A stretch of DNA of 64,000 bases from Toxotes chatareus (taxonomy: Eukaryota; Chordata; Actinopteri; Toxotidae), in assembly GCA_016801885.1 (NCBI GenBank), contig JAFBJY010001394.1:62001-126000 (forward strand), written 5' to 3'. The notes beneath the pieces were generated by a model, which saw nothing but the letters and a program-made list of their open reading frames with translations, ran no database searches and was not told where the DNA came from. Shown here piece by piece: positions 45,011 to 55,690 of the stretch (positions within the stretch are counted from its first letter, which is position 1; the number at the start of each line of letters is the position of its first letter). The translations under genes and the position numbers were made by a program.

Positions 45011-45568
45011 TGACGTGGTGGTAACGTATTGTGTCACTTCCTGTTTGCTGCTTCTGCACTGTGGTGTTACGAGTGTTATCCTAGCTTATTAATCAACTCT
45101 TACTTTGCCGTGTTCTGTGGTCAATCTCTGAATTCCTGTACACGTATATTGCTTTAGTTAAACATCTGTGGTGCACGTGTCCCTCGGAATCTAACACTAC
45201 ACTCTAATCACTCTAACTCTGGTCCGCTAGCTTAGCTGTTAGCAATGGCTTCTCTCTCTCCTGCTGTCTCTCCTGCTGTCTCTCTCTCTCTCTTGCACGG
45301 TGTGTGAGATGTTTAGTTACTCCTCTGCCTCCTTTAGCGATAATGGTATGTGTAATAAATGTAGCATTTTTGTAGCATTGGAGGCGAGACTTAGGAAGTA
45401 GAGGCTCGGCTCCGCACCATAGATAATCGCCCGCAGCAGCGCTTAGCTAGTCAGTCCCCTGTAGCTGATGCGGACCAGCCTAAATTAGCCACAGCTAGCC
45501 GTCCCCACGTTAGCTCCTGTCAGCCGTTCCCGGCAGCTCCCGAGCAGCCGGGAAGCCAGGGCGGCTGG

Positions 45569-46168
45569 GTGGCAGTCCGAAGGAAACATAGCATGAAACA
45601 ACGGCCCGTGGTTCACCATCAACCGCTTCATGTTTCAAACAGATTTTCCCCAATCAGCGACACACCCGCTGAGGAAAAAACTCTGGTTATTGGCAGCTCC
45701 ATTTTGCGAAATGTGAAGTTAGAGACTCCAGCGACCATAGTTAAATGCATCCCTGGGGCCAGAGCGGGCGACGTTGAATCGTATTTAAAACTGCTGGCTA
45801 AGGATAAACGTAGATTTGGTAAGATCGTTATTCACGTCGGCGGTAATGACACCCGATTACGCCAATCGGAGGTCACTAAAATTAATGTGGAGTCGGTGTG
45901 TAACTTTGCCAAAACAATGTCGGACTCTGTAGTGTTCTCTGGACCCCTGCCCGATTTGACCAGTGATGACATGTTTAGCAGTATGTCTTCATTCCGTCGC
46001 TGGCTGTCTAGGTGGTGTCCAGCAAACGACGTGGCCTTCATTGATAACTGGAAAACTTTTTGGGGAAAACCTGGTCTGATTAGGAGAGACGGCATCCATC
46101 CAACTTTGGACGGTGCAGCTCTCATATCTAGAAATATGACAGATTTCATTAGAAAACCAAAGTCATGA
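45569..46168 (+). CDS. L2 ORF1: SGNH esterase-like protein
   Basis: 199 codons. The SGNH/GDSL hydrolase blocks are visible in order: LVIGSSILRNV (block I, nucleophile Ser), IHVGGNDTRLR (block III, Asn) and RRDGIHPTLDGAAL (block V, Asp-His). Esterase-type ORF1 proteins are known from CR1/L2-clade LINEs, where the protein is thought to act in the retrotransposition particle. A basic N-terminus could bind RNA. The frame may begin further upstream, since no stop separates it from the sequence at about 45,480. Confidence 0.85.
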   Translation: MAVRRKHSMKQRPVVHHQPLHVSNRFSPISDTPAEEKTLVIGSSILRNVKLETPATIVKCIPGARAGDVESYLKLLAKDKRRFGKIVIHVGGNDTRLRQSEVTKINVESVCNFAKTMSDSVVFSGPLPDLTSDDMFSSMSSFRRWLSRWCPANDVAFIDNWKTFWGKPGLIRRDGIHPTLDGAALISRNMTDFIRKPKS

Positions 46169-46419
46169 CAACCCAGAGTTGAGACCAGGATGCAGAGTTG
46201 CAGTCCTACACGCTTCTCTGCAGTTTCTCTAGAGCTGTCACCCACCCATGATTCTCATGATTCTTATTATTCCTACCATTCTAACGATTCCCTTTATCCT
46301 ATAGAGACTGTGTCTGCTCCCCGTCAACAAAAAGTGCATAAATTAAAAAATGCAAGAGGTGTTACTCATAAAAACCTCAAAAAATTTATACTACAAAAGC
46401 ATCTGAACCTAAAAACACC

Positions 46420-47058
46420 ACAATCAGATGTGGGCTATTAAACATTAGATCTCTCTTGTCTAAATCTCTGTTAGTGAATGATTTGATAATGGATCAGCAG
46501 ATTGATTTATTCTGTCTGAGCGAGACCTGGCTGCAGGAGGAAGAGTATGTCAGTCTAAATGAGTCAACCCCTGCTAGTCATATTAATTATCACATTCCTC
46601 GAGGCACAGGCCGAGGAGGAGGAGTGGCAGCAATCTACCACTCAAGTTTATTAATTAATCCCAGACCTAAGCCGAAATATAGTACATTTGAAAGCCTTAT
46701 CCTCAGCCTCTCACATCCAAATTGGAAGACAGAAAAACCAGTACTATTTGCTGTGGTGTATCGTCCACCTGCTGCTTACTCAGAGTTTTTGTCTGAATTC
46801 ACTGAATTTTTATCTGATTTAGTGCTTAGTACGGATAGAGTAATTATAGTGGGCGACTTTAATATTCATGTCGATACCCACAATGACAGCCTTAAGACTG
46901 CTTTCTATTCAGTATTAGACTCAATTGGCTTTTTACAAAATGTTAACAAACCAACTCACTGTTTTAATCACACCCTTGATCTTGTACTAACCTATGGCAT
47001 AGAAGCTGAATATTTGACAGTATTCCTCAGAACCCTGTTTTATCTGATCATTCTTTAG
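46420..47058 (+). pseudogene. L2 ORF2, endonuclease part
   Basis: Apurinic-type endonuclease motifs are present: CLSETWLQEEEYV, GGGVAAIYHSS, VVYRPPAAYSEFL, VIIVGDFNIHVDTHND and LDLVLTYG. The last motif (SDHSLVTFEF, about 47,044-47,073) is read in the next frame, so one base has been lost or gained near 47,025. This enzyme nicks target DNA to prime reverse transcription. Confidence 0.85.
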
Positions 47059-47078
47059 TAACATTTGAATTTACAATA

Positions 47079-49316
47079 ATGAACTGCACAGCATCTGAGA
47101 AAAAAATTAACTACTGTAGATTTCTGTCTGATAATGCTGTTATCAAATATAAGGAAGCTATTCCATCTTTATTATCTCCGCTGCCATGTGCCAGTCTTAC
47201 AGAGAGCAATGGCCTAAACGTTACTCCAGCAGATATAGACTATCTAGTTGATAATACTGCTGCTTCATTGCGTTCAACCCTTGACTCTGTTGCCCCTTTG
47301 AAAAAGAAGGTCAGTAATCAGAGGAAGCTAGCTCCATGGTACAATTCACAAATACGTACTTTAAAGCAGATATCACGAAAGCTGGAAAGGAAATGGTTAT
47401 CCACTAATTTAGAGGAATTCCGCCTAGCCTGGAAAGACAGCTTTATAACGTATAAAAAGCCCTTAAGTAAGGCAAGAACTGCCTATTACTCATCATTAAT
47501 AGAGGAAAACAAGAACAACCCTAGGTTTCTTTTCAGCACTGTAGCCAGGCTGACAAAGAGCCATAGCTCTGTTGTACCATCCATCCCTTTAGCTCTCACT
47601 AGTAATGACTTTATGAGCTTCTTTAGCAACAAAATAGTAGACATTAGAGACAGAATCCATCTCATCCTGCCTACAACTGTTAATGATGTAGGTATGTCTA
47701 GAACAGCATCTTTAGAAATGTCTGCCAGTCCTGATTTGTCGTTAGACTGTTTCTCTCCCATAGATCTAGCTGAATTGACTTCAATAGTTTCTAAATCTAA
47801 ATCATCAACATGTCTTTTGGATCCTATCCCGACCAGACTTCTTAAAGATGTGTTGCCTTTGATTGGCACTCACATATTAGATCAGATAAATCTCTCGTTG
47901 GTTACAGGATATGTCCCACAGGCTTTTAAGGTTGCAGTTATCAAACCTTTACTTAAAAAGCCTTCTCTGGACTCTGACATTTTGGCAAACTATAGACCTA
48001 TATCCAATCTCCCCTTTAATTCTAAAATTCTTGAAAAGGCTGTTGCAACTCAGCTGTGTGACCATCTACATAGGAACGGTTTGTTTGAAGTTTTTCAGTC
48101 AGGATTTAGAGTTCATCATAGCACAGAGACAGCACTGGTGAAAGTTACCAACGACCTTCTTATAGCATCAGATAATGGACTCGTCTCTATACTTGTCCTG
48201 CTAGATCTTAGTGCTGCATTTGACACCATTGATCATAATATCCTATTGGATAGATTGGAACATGTTATTGGGATTAAAGGAACAGCACTAGGCTGGTTTA
48301 AATCATATCTATCAGATAGATACCAGTTTGTCCATGTTAATGATGATCCCTCCATATATACCAGAGTAAGTCATGGAGTTCCACAGGGTTCTGTGCTTGG
48401 ACCGATACTGTTCACCTTATACATGCTTCCCCTAGGCAATATTATCAGGGAGCATGGAATAAATTTCCATTGCTATGCGGATGATACCCAGCTATATTTA
48501 TCTATGAAACCAGACGAAACAGATCAGTTAACCATACTTCAGGCATGTCTTAAAGACATAAAGGCCTGGATGACCTGTAACTTTCTTCTTCTGAATTCAG
48601 ACAAAACTGAGGTTATTTTGTTTGGTCCCAAACACCTCAGAAACAGTTTATCTAATCATATAGTTACTCTGGATGGCATTAATTTAGCCTCCAGTACGAC
48701 TGTGAGGAACCTTGGAGTTATTTTTGATCAGGATCTGTCCTTTAACTCACATATAAAACAAGTCTCTAGGACCGCCTTCTTTCACCTGCGCAATATCAGT
48801 AAGATTAGGAACATTCTGTCGCAGAGTGATGCTGAAAAATTAGTCCATGCTTTTGTTACTTCTAGGCTGGACTACTGTAATTCCCTATTATCAGGATGTC
48901 CAGTTAACTATCTAAAAAGCATCCAGCTGATCCAAAATGCTGCAGCGAGAGTACTGACTGGAATTAGCAAGAGAGATCACATTACTCCTGTACTAACTTC
49001 TCTTCATTGGCTTCCTGTAAAATCCAGAATTGATTTTAAAATCCTTCTCCTTACATATAAGGCCCTCAATGGCCAGGCTCCTTCATATCTCAAAGAGCTG
49101 ATAGTACCATATCATCCTAACAGATTGCTTCGTTCCCAGAATGCAGGTTTGCTTATGGTTCCCAAAATCTCTAAAAGTAGAATGGGAGGCCGAGCCTTTA
49201 GCTATCAGGCCCCTCTCCTATGGAACCAACTGCCAGTTTGGGTTCGGGAAGCAGACACCCTCTCTAATTTTAAAACGAAGCTTAAAACCTTCTTGTTTGA
49301 TAAAGCTTATAATTAG
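47079..49316 (+). CDS. L2 ORF2, reverse transcriptase part
   Basis: 745 codons open. Reverse-transcriptase blocks are intact: NYRPISNLPFNSKILEK, LLDLSAAFDTIDHNIL, SHGVPQGSVLGPILFTLY and the active-site box CYADDTQLYLSM, followed by SRLDYCNSLLSG and the C-terminal RSQNAGLLMVPKISKSRMGG. The upstream frame is open to about 47,030, so this is the second half of ORF2, separated from the endonuclease only by the frameshift. It is probably a recent insertion. Confidence 0.92.
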   Translation: MNCTASEKKINYCRFLSDNAVIKYKEAIPSLLSPLPCASLTESNGLNVTPADIDYLVDNTAASLRSTLDSVAPLKKKVSNQRKLAPWYNSQIRTLKQISRKLERKWLSTNLEEFRLAWKDSFITYKKPLSKARTAYYSSLIEENKNNPRFLFSTVARLTKSHSSVVPSIPLALTSNDFMSFFSNKIVDIRDRIHLILPTTVNDVGMSRTASLEMSASPDLSLDCFSPIDLAELTSIVSKSKSSTCLLDPIPTRLLKDVLPLIGTHILDQINLSLVTGYVPQAFKVAVIKPLLKKPSLDSDILANYRPISNLPFNSKILEKAVATQLCDHLHRNGLFEVFQSGFRVHHSTETALVKVTNDLLIASDNGLVSILVLLDLSAAFDTIDHNILLDRLEHVIGIKGTALGWFKSYLSDRYQFVHVNDDPSIYTRVSHGVPQGSVLGPILFTLYMLPLGNIIREHGINFHCYADDTQLYLSMKPDETDQLTILQACLKDIKAWMTCNFLLLNSDKTEVILFGPKHLRNSLSNHIVTLDGINLASSTTVRNLGVIFDQDLSFNSHIKQVSRTAFFHLRNISKIRNILSQSDAEKLVHAFVTSRLDYCNSLLSGCPVNYLKSIQLIQNAAARVLTGISKRDHITPVLTSLHWLPVKSRIDFKILLLTYKALNGQAPSYLKELIVPYHPNRLLRSQNAGLLMVPKISKSRMGGRAFSYQAPLLWNQLPVWVREADTLSNFKTKLKTFLFDKAYN

Positions 49317-50489
49317 TTGTAGTTACAGTCCTAGTTATTTATTAAACTTATAGTTAGTCACAATTATCTCTATAGACACTGTTACAGTTAAGGATATAGC
49401 CCTTAGTAGGGCTGGCTCAGGCAACTGAATCATCCCCTAGTTATGCTGCTATAGGCCTAGGCTGCTGGGGACATCCCATGATTTACTGCGCACTTCTTCT
49501 TCTTCTTTCTTTCTCTCCTCAGACCCACTCTCAAATCTATTAGCCTTTATTACATGTCATTAACTCTGTGTCCTCTCTGTCCCGTAGTCCTGTGTTTGTT
49601 TCTCTCTGGTCTCTCTTTCTCTGTACCTTACTGCAGGTACCTCTGGCTCCGGAGCTGCATGTCCTATGGTCCTGGCTCCACCCACCTGCTGCTGTTTATT
49701 GTTTACAATGATCTATTTCTAACATGTTTAATGTTCCGTTCTGCTACAGATAAATATTTGATTAATATTCTTTGCAAACTGTAATGTAAATAATTACCAG
49801 TCATGACAGCTTTTTGCCTCTGTGCTCTGTTTCATAATTCTAATCTGCTGAGCACACATTATCCAATAACTGTTGACTAACTGTAATGTAAATACTGACC
49901 CACATTGTCTGTATTATGCTGCATGTCTTTCTCCCCCTCTCCTCCATTCCTAGCTGTCCTATCTTCCTCCTTTTCCTCCTTTCACCCAGCCCGGCCATCG
50001 GCAGGAGGGTCCCCCATCTGAGCCAGGTTCTGCTCAAGGTTTCTTCCTGTTAAAAGGGAGTTTTCCTTGCCACTGTCGCCTTAAGTGCTTGCTCTGGGGT
50101 CAGGCTCTGGGTCTCTGTAAAGCGCTTTGAGACAATTTTGATTGTGGAAGGCGCTATATAAATAAAATTGAATTGAATTGAATTGAATTGAATTACTCTT
50201 GACTGAACCAACAGTCAGATGTCACACGTTGACTTAAAGAGTCTTTGGTGGCAGTCGTCCTTCCTGTGGTCCACACTGACTGTGAAGTGGTCTCCTCCTA
50301 ACACAACTACACTGTAAGAAATGACTTCATGAGTTCAGTTGTAGCTGAATGAAGCTTCAGCAGTCTGACTCAGACAAATATGTAGAAGAATACTGAATTC
50401 TAACATTCTGCTGTGATATATTCAGACCTCTGTTCTTGGCTGAAGGTGTGTGTTTCCTGATTCTACTCTCCTCTACACCAGGAGAGAAA

Positions 50490-50982
50490 ACACCTGGTTC
50501 TGACTTATGTCTCGGAGCATAAAAGGCAGAACCTCCAGACTCATCCACAGCTTCCATCCACAAGCTGTTAGAGTAGTGAACAGCTGAATCACAGACATAT
50601 CCACCATTACTAACTAAAAGTCAGCTTAAATGGGTGTTTTACCCAGCACTGGCAACTTTAATTCTCAGCACAGTACTTTAATGACAGTCTGCTGTTATGG
50701 ACATTTACTGACAATCTTGCACAATGGGCATCTTGCAGTATGTTAGGGGAGGTATGTAAGGGGAGTGGGGCGTAGGGAGTGGAGGGTCAGGGGGAGGGGG
50801 GCTGTTTGCACGGATTGAGTGTGTGTTTTTTTCTATAGTATTTACTTAGTATTTATTATTACGACTTTTAATTCTTTTTTTTTAACTTCACTCTCCTGAA
50901 CCCAGGAAACACTGTCTCATTTTGTCTGCATTGCAGTTGTATGTACAGCAAAGTGACAATGACGTCTGATTTGATTTGATTT
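50490..50982 (+). mobile_element. LINE 3' fragment with (GATTT)n tail
   Basis: The start encodes LMSRSIKGRTSRLIHSFHPQ followed by AVRVVNS and a stop, a typical LINE ORF2 C-terminus. The 3' UTR ends with TGACAATGACGTCTGATTTG and a short GATTT repeat. 5'-truncated. Confidence 0.7.
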
Positions 50983-51364
50983 AACACAAAAGTGAGTATG
51001 GAAAGACTTTAAAGGAGCAGTGTGGAGGATTTAGGGGGGATCTATTGGCAGAAATGAAAGATGATATTCATAATTATGCTTTCAGTAGAGTTTAATCACC
51101 TGAATTGACATGTGAATTTGATTTATCAGGTTTGTAACAGTTACTGATAAATAAACAGAAAAACTTAACAGCAATAATCATAACTGAAAAATCTATGTTT
51201 GACAAACACAACATTTAAAACATCTCCAGAAAAACACACAGCTGACCTAAAGATTATAAAACTATTATGAGTATAATGAGAATAATTTCATACTGTGTAT
51301 ATTTGAAAAACTAAACTACTAATCTACAATGACTGCTAATGTTAAAGATCATGTCTGGACTTAC
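50983..51364 (-). other. NLR intron next to the NACHT exon
   Basis: No gene; AT-rich intron sequence adjoining the donor at 51,364-51,363. Confidence 0.5.
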
Positions 51365-53209
51365 ACAGCCTTCTTGCAGTTCCCCACAGCTGGGATCAGT
51401 CTCCGTCGTCCCTCCTCTGATGTGTTGTACTTGTTCAGGTCCAACTCATCCAGAACCTCCTCTGACATCTGCAGAACATAGGCCAGAGCTGAACAGTGGA
51501 TCTCAGAGAGTCTCTTCTCTGATCTGTTCTCTGACTTCAGGAACTCTTGGATCTCCTGATGTACTGAGCGGTCGTTCATCTCCATCAGACAGTGGAAGAT
51601 GTTGATGCTTCTGTCAGGAGAGATATCATCTGTGTTCATCTTCTTCAGTTTGTAGATGGCTCTCTGGATGATTTCTGGTCTGTTCTCTGTCTGACCCAGA
51701 AGGCCTCCTAAGAGTCTCTGGTTGGACTCCAGAGACAGGCCATGAAGGAAGCGAACAAACAGGTCCAGGTGGCCATTTTTACTTTGGAGAGGATTTCTCC
51801 ATGGAATCCCTCAGGAGGACATCAGTGATGGGTAGCTGCTATTGTTGTTTTCAAAATGCTTTGAAGGGTCTGAGTCCCAGTGTTCATAGTTTTTTCCAGG
51901 AAAGTCCTCAGCTCTCTTGTCTCCCTCTCTGTGTAACAGTGGAACATGTAGACTGCAGCCAGAAACTCCTGAATGCTCAGATGAACAAAGCAGTAGATTG
52001 TTTTCTGGAAGATCACACTCTCTCTTTTAAAGATCTCTGTACAAAACTCCTGAGTAAACCAAGGCCTCTGTGACATCAAGACCACACTGCTCCAGGTCTT
52101 CTTGGTAGAACATGATGTTTCCTTTCTCCAGATGTTCAAACGCCAGCCTCCCCAGCTTCAGAAGAACTTCCCTGTCAGATTTCGTCAGCTCCTGTGAACT
52201 CGTCTCATGACCCTCATACTTGTGCTTCTTCTTCTTTGTCTGAACCAGCAGGAAGTGTGAGTACAGGTCAGTCAGGGTCTTGGGCAGCTCTCCTCTCTGC
52301 TCTGTGGTCAACATGTGCTCCAGAACTGTAGCAGAGATCCAGCAGAAGACTGGGATCTGACACATGATGTGGAGGCTCCTGGATGTCTTGATGTGTGAGA
52401 TGATTCTTCTGGACAGCTCTTCATCACTGGATCTCCTCCTGAAGTACTCCTCCTTCTGGGTGTCAGTGAAGCCTCGTACTTCTGTTACCCTGTCAATACA
52501 TGCAGGAGGGATCTGATTGGCTGCTGCAGGTCGGGAGGTTATCCAGACCAGAGCAGAGGAAAGCAGATTCCCCTGGATGAGGTTTGTCAGCAGAACGTTG
52601 ACGGATGACTTCTGTGAGACATCAGACATGACGTCCCTGTTGCTGAAATCCAGTGAAAGTCTGCTTTCATCCAGGCCGTCAAAGATGAACAACACTTTAC
52701 AGACAGCGAGCTTCTCTGCTGTGACCTTCTTTAATGTTGGATGGAAAACGTGGAGCAGCATGAGAAGACTGTACTGCTCATCTTTGATCAGGTTCAGCTC
52801 CCTGAATGAAAGCAGAACCAGCAGACTGACGTCTTGGTTTTCAGAGCCCTCTGCCCAGTCCAGAATGAACTTCTGCACTGAGAAGGTTTTTCCAACACCA
52901 GCGACACCGTTCGTCAGAACGACTCTGATGCATCTCTGTTGGTCAGGTAAGGCTTTAAAGATGTCGTGGCACTTGATTGGAGTGTCATGGAGGGTCTCCA
53001 TCTTGGAAGCTGTCTCCAGCTGCCTCACCTCATGTTGGGTATTAACCTCTTCACTCTGTCCCTCTGTGATGTAGAGCTCAGTGTAGATCCTGTTGAAGAA
53101 GGTTTCACTTCCTGTTCCATCAGTTTCTTCAGTCACACGTTCACATCTGCTCCTCAGACTGATCTTATGATCATCTAAAACCTCCTGCAGACCACTATCT
53201 GCTGAAAAT
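51365..53209 (-). pseudogene. NLR gene: FISNA-NACHT exon (1845 nt) with frame changes
   Basis: The exon begins at 53,209 (acceptor CAG, phase matching exon 2) with the FISNA domain (LQEVLDDHKISLRSRCERV, then YTELYITEGQSEEVNTQHEV). NACHT follows: Walker A NGVAGVGKT at 52,911-52,885, Walker B VLFIFDGLDESR at 52,695-52,660 and the sensor strand ALVWITSRPAAANQ near 52,540. The frame breaks in an A4 run at 52,043-52,046. Coding continues in the next frame (CTEIFKRESVIFQKTIYCFV, then SIQEFLAAVYMFHCYTERE), hops again between about 51,900 and 51,785, and resumes in the original frame (NGHLDLFVRFLHGLSLESNQ to the end). Exon length is a multiple of three, so the indels cancel. The ATPase core itself is intact. 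Confidence 0.92.
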
Positions 53210-54228
53210 CTGCTGACAGAGAAGAAATAATGTCAGACTAGAAAGAAAGAGAATCTGCTCATTTCTTTCATCAGCTGCATAAAAACTAAAGACAAGCAAA
53301 GAAAAGCTTTTTCATTTTGTGGTATTTCTAATCATCTTAAATGCCAAAGCTGTATGATAAAACAAATGACTCTGTATCAAACCACAGCTCCTGTTTTCAG
53401 AGATGATGACATGAGCAGACAGATGTACAGTCTTACTTTGTACAGTGCTGCTCTGACTGACTGTCTGCAGTCCAGCTCTTGTTCTGGATCTTTCTCTCAG
53501 ATTTTATATCTTACACATTTTTCAACAAATATTTGAACTTACTGAGATACTCTTGGATGTTTTGGGTGGATTACTGTGAGATTGTTGGGATTCTTTCAGG
53601 CTCTGATAATGTATTTTATCTTGATGATGTATTGAATCCTATCAGCTCGTTGTCATGTTGGCCATTTAACTCATGAAGACCCTGTAGGGTCAAAGCCTTT
53701 CCTTTTTCAGTCTGATCAAACTTTTTGGGAGCTACAGTCCAGTGTGAGGACATTCTGTTCCTTTCCAACAGTCATTAAATCCCACAAATCTGACAACAAA
53801 TGATTTTAGCAGCACAACCTGTGCTGAGACTAAATGTTCTGTTGATTGTTGTGAACAAATATCCAGATTTGGTTCACAATGTCTAGAAGCTGTTAAAGGC
53901 TCAGACATGTAAATCATTAAAGTGGAACGTCCAACATGGAGACACTGTGTTTCTTCTTTGTCCTTCTTTTCATTGACAGGTCTACAGACTCTGGAAGTGG
54001 CAATCAGGCTCATGTTCATACACCAACTCTCACAATGAGACTGATAAAACAGTAACATGAGAAAGCTCTGCTTTATAAATCTGCTGAAAAGAGTGTGTGT
54101 GCATATTTCTGTCTTTGTGTGGACACAGAGTTTTATGGATCTGGCCCCTGGTGTCTCCCTGTTTCCTTCAAATATGTCTGAGAACTGAACCATCCTCAGG
54201 TCAGTTTACACTAGAAACACTCTCTTAC
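53210..54228 (-). other. NLR intron 2
   Basis: No supported gene or transposon. A 153-codon minus-strand frame at 53,732-54,193 has no motif and I take it as chance. Confidence 0.55.
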
Positions 54229-54351
54229 TTTGTGTCTGAGGGTCCAGGTTCATTACTCAAGTCTGGAGGATTAAACTGTTTGGACCTGTCCCTCTTCACA
54301 GACAGACAGCTGGATCCTGGAGACTCTGCTCTCAGTCTGTGGTCCTGGCCT
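54229..54351 (-). CDS. NLR gene: exon 2, short N-terminal repeat
   Basis: 123 nt between acceptor TTTTCAG and donor GTAAGA. Reads AESPGSSCLSVKRDRSKQFN then PSDTK, a repeat of the exon 1 core. Phases at both ends match exons 1 and 3 exactly. Such short repeat exons precede FISNA in fish NLR genes. Confidence 0.88.
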
Positions 54352-54674
54352 CTGAAAACACAAACACATTTTTATTCATATCACATCAATCACTGATAAA
54401 TTGTCTGAGGACAAAGTCATTCTGGGAACTCTCAGCTGACGTCCTGCAGCAACGTCACCATGTAGCACTGAACACTATACTGAAGGATTAAGGCAGCACA
54501 CCAGCATCCATAAACAACACTGTTGTGTCAGTTAATCATAAAATATGTGCAGTTTCCACATGTTGATGAACTGACTCACATTAGCTTTAAAGAACCGTAG
54601 TGGGGACTATTTTGATCTGTGGATTTATCTACATTTGGTGCTGTGTGTGTGTGCATGTGTGTGTGTGTGTGTGT

Positions 54675-54705
<31 letters not shown>

Positions 54706-55109
54706 CGCCTGTGTGTGTGTTGATGGAGATGAAGGAACATGTCACCCAGTGTAACAGTGTGATTCACTGATGTGTTTTAATATTTTCTGGCTCAGAGGAA
54801 TCAGATCTATCAGGCTGTGATACACATTCTGTGTAGGTTTGACTCTGCACATGGGATTTATTGGTAATAAGAACAATATGGAAAATCAGTGAAAGTAAAA
54901 GTGTTCTTTAGTCAGATCATTTCAAAAGAAACGAGTAGCCAGTCAGTATTAATACACTGATGAGCCAGAAGAACCAGGAAGAACTGATTTTCTGTCGACA
55001 CTCACGGCAGCTGTTACAGGCAGAGACGACAACTGCAGGACCTCAACACACTAAACACTGTTATAGTTAAAAAGTTTGGAGGTTCACAGGTTTGTAGCAG
55101 TTCTCTTAC
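54352..55109 (-). other. NLR intron 1
   Basis: Contains a long (TG)n tract at about 54,643-54,722 and otherwise nothing recognisable. Confidence 0.6.
54643..54722. repeat. (TG)n microsatellite
   Basis: About 80 bp of TG units with a few interruptions, inside intron 1 of the NLR gene. Confidence 0.95.
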
Positions 55110-55240
55110 TTTGTGTCTGAGGGTCCAGGTTTAATACTGAAGAATGGAGGATCTAACTGTTTGGACCAGTCACTCTTCATAGACAAACAGCTGGATCCTG
55201 GAGACTCTGCTCTGTCCTCTTCCTCCACACAAACACTCAT
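55110..55240 (-). CDS. NLR gene: exon 1 with start codon
   Basis: Starts MSVCVEEEDRAESPGSSCLS and ends PSDTK at donor AAA|GTAAGA, 131 nt, leaving two bases for the next exon. The start is chosen because it is the first Met, and the minus strand upstream leads toward the leader exon at 55.5 kb. The SPGSSCLS..SD.SK pattern recurs in exon 2. Confidence 0.85.
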
Positions 55241-55515
55241 CTTCTGGACTTCAGTCAGTATGAGAGAGAGAAAACATTAAAACAGACTGTGAGCTCAGAC
55301 ACACAAAGAATCAGGACACACAAGTCTGATCAAGAGTCACATGTAAGACTGAGAGAACAGGAAGTAACACACACACATACACAGAGACTAACAGAGTCCA
55401 CAGTAAAATAAAGACAGGCAGCTCTCCACCTGGTCAGTTTATTTTAACTCTGAGTCTGAAAACTGACTCAGAGACTTTGACAGTAAAATAATAATAATGT
55501 TGTATTAACACTCAC

Positions 55516-55620
55516 CCTGCCTCAGCCTTCAGTTTTCCTCCTCCTGCTGTGTTTAGTTCAAATGGCATCTGAACTAACTGACTGAACACTTTCAGTTTCA
55601 GCCGTTCCTCCCCTCTCCAT
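55516..55620 (-). promoter_or_regulatory. Putative noncoding leader exon and ISRE/IRF motif of the NLR gene
   Basis: A good donor (GGCAGG|GTGAGT, with the exon's last base at 55,516) lies about 275 bp upstream of the coding start. On the same strand GAAACTGAAAG at 55,599-55,589 gives two GAAA half-sites spaced by two bases, the IRF/ISRE layout. This would suit interferon-responsive expression of an immune gene. The transcription start itself is not visible, and no TATA box is seen close by. Inference from motif plus position. Confidence 0.45.
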
Positions 55621-55639
55621 TTACAGGAAGTCTCACAGT

Positions 55640-55656
55640 CTGTGTGTGTGTTTTTG

Positions 55657-55690
<34 letters not shown>

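Larger units (their letters stand above)
45010..50194 (+). mobile_element. Nearly full-length L2 retrotransposon
   Basis: A 5' region with CT-rich runs (45,250-45,300) precedes two ORFs, the second split by a frameshift. The 3' end has the L2 hallmark hairpin (AAAGCGCTTTGAGAC ... GGCGCTATATAAATA) followed by a (GAATT)n tail to 50,194. It lies in the long NLR intron between the NACHT exon and LRR exon 1, in opposite orientation to the gene. The 5' boundary is approximate and I could not identify a target duplication. A second, truncated copy lies at 22,150-23,386. Confidence 0.9.
30930..55240 (-). pseudogene. NLRC3-like NLR gene with FISNA, NACHT, six LRR exons and B30.2
   Basis: Coding exons on the minus strand: 55,110-55,240; 54,229-54,351; 51,365-53,209; 44,444-44,616; 43,009-43,182; 41,133-41,306; 37,131-37,304; 32,852-33,025; 32,406-32,579; and a SPRY exon ending at 31,395. 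Every intron from exon 1 to the last LRR exon interrupts a codon after its second base, so exons can be added or lost without changing frame. The order FISNA-NACHT-LRR-B30.2 is typical of the fish-expanded NLR group, cytoplasmic sensors that regulate inflammatory signalling. As written the gene is broken by indels in the NACHT exon, the first LRR exon and the SPRY exon. Whether these are true mutations or consensus errors is open. The introns are crowded with transposons. Confidence 0.85.

Noticed and set aside
52517..53074. 185-codon plus-strand open frame opposite the NACHT exon
   Set aside because: It is the antisense shadow of a conserved coding exon; its residues show no motif and the minus-strand reading explains the conservation.
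53732..54193. 153-codon minus-strand frame inside NLR intron 2
   Set aside because: It has no recognisable domain, does not share the phase or splice sites of the flanking NLR exons, and crosses low-complexity sequence.
54576..54767. 63-codon His/Thr-rich minus-strand frame
   Set aside because: It is translated from the (TG)n microsatellite.
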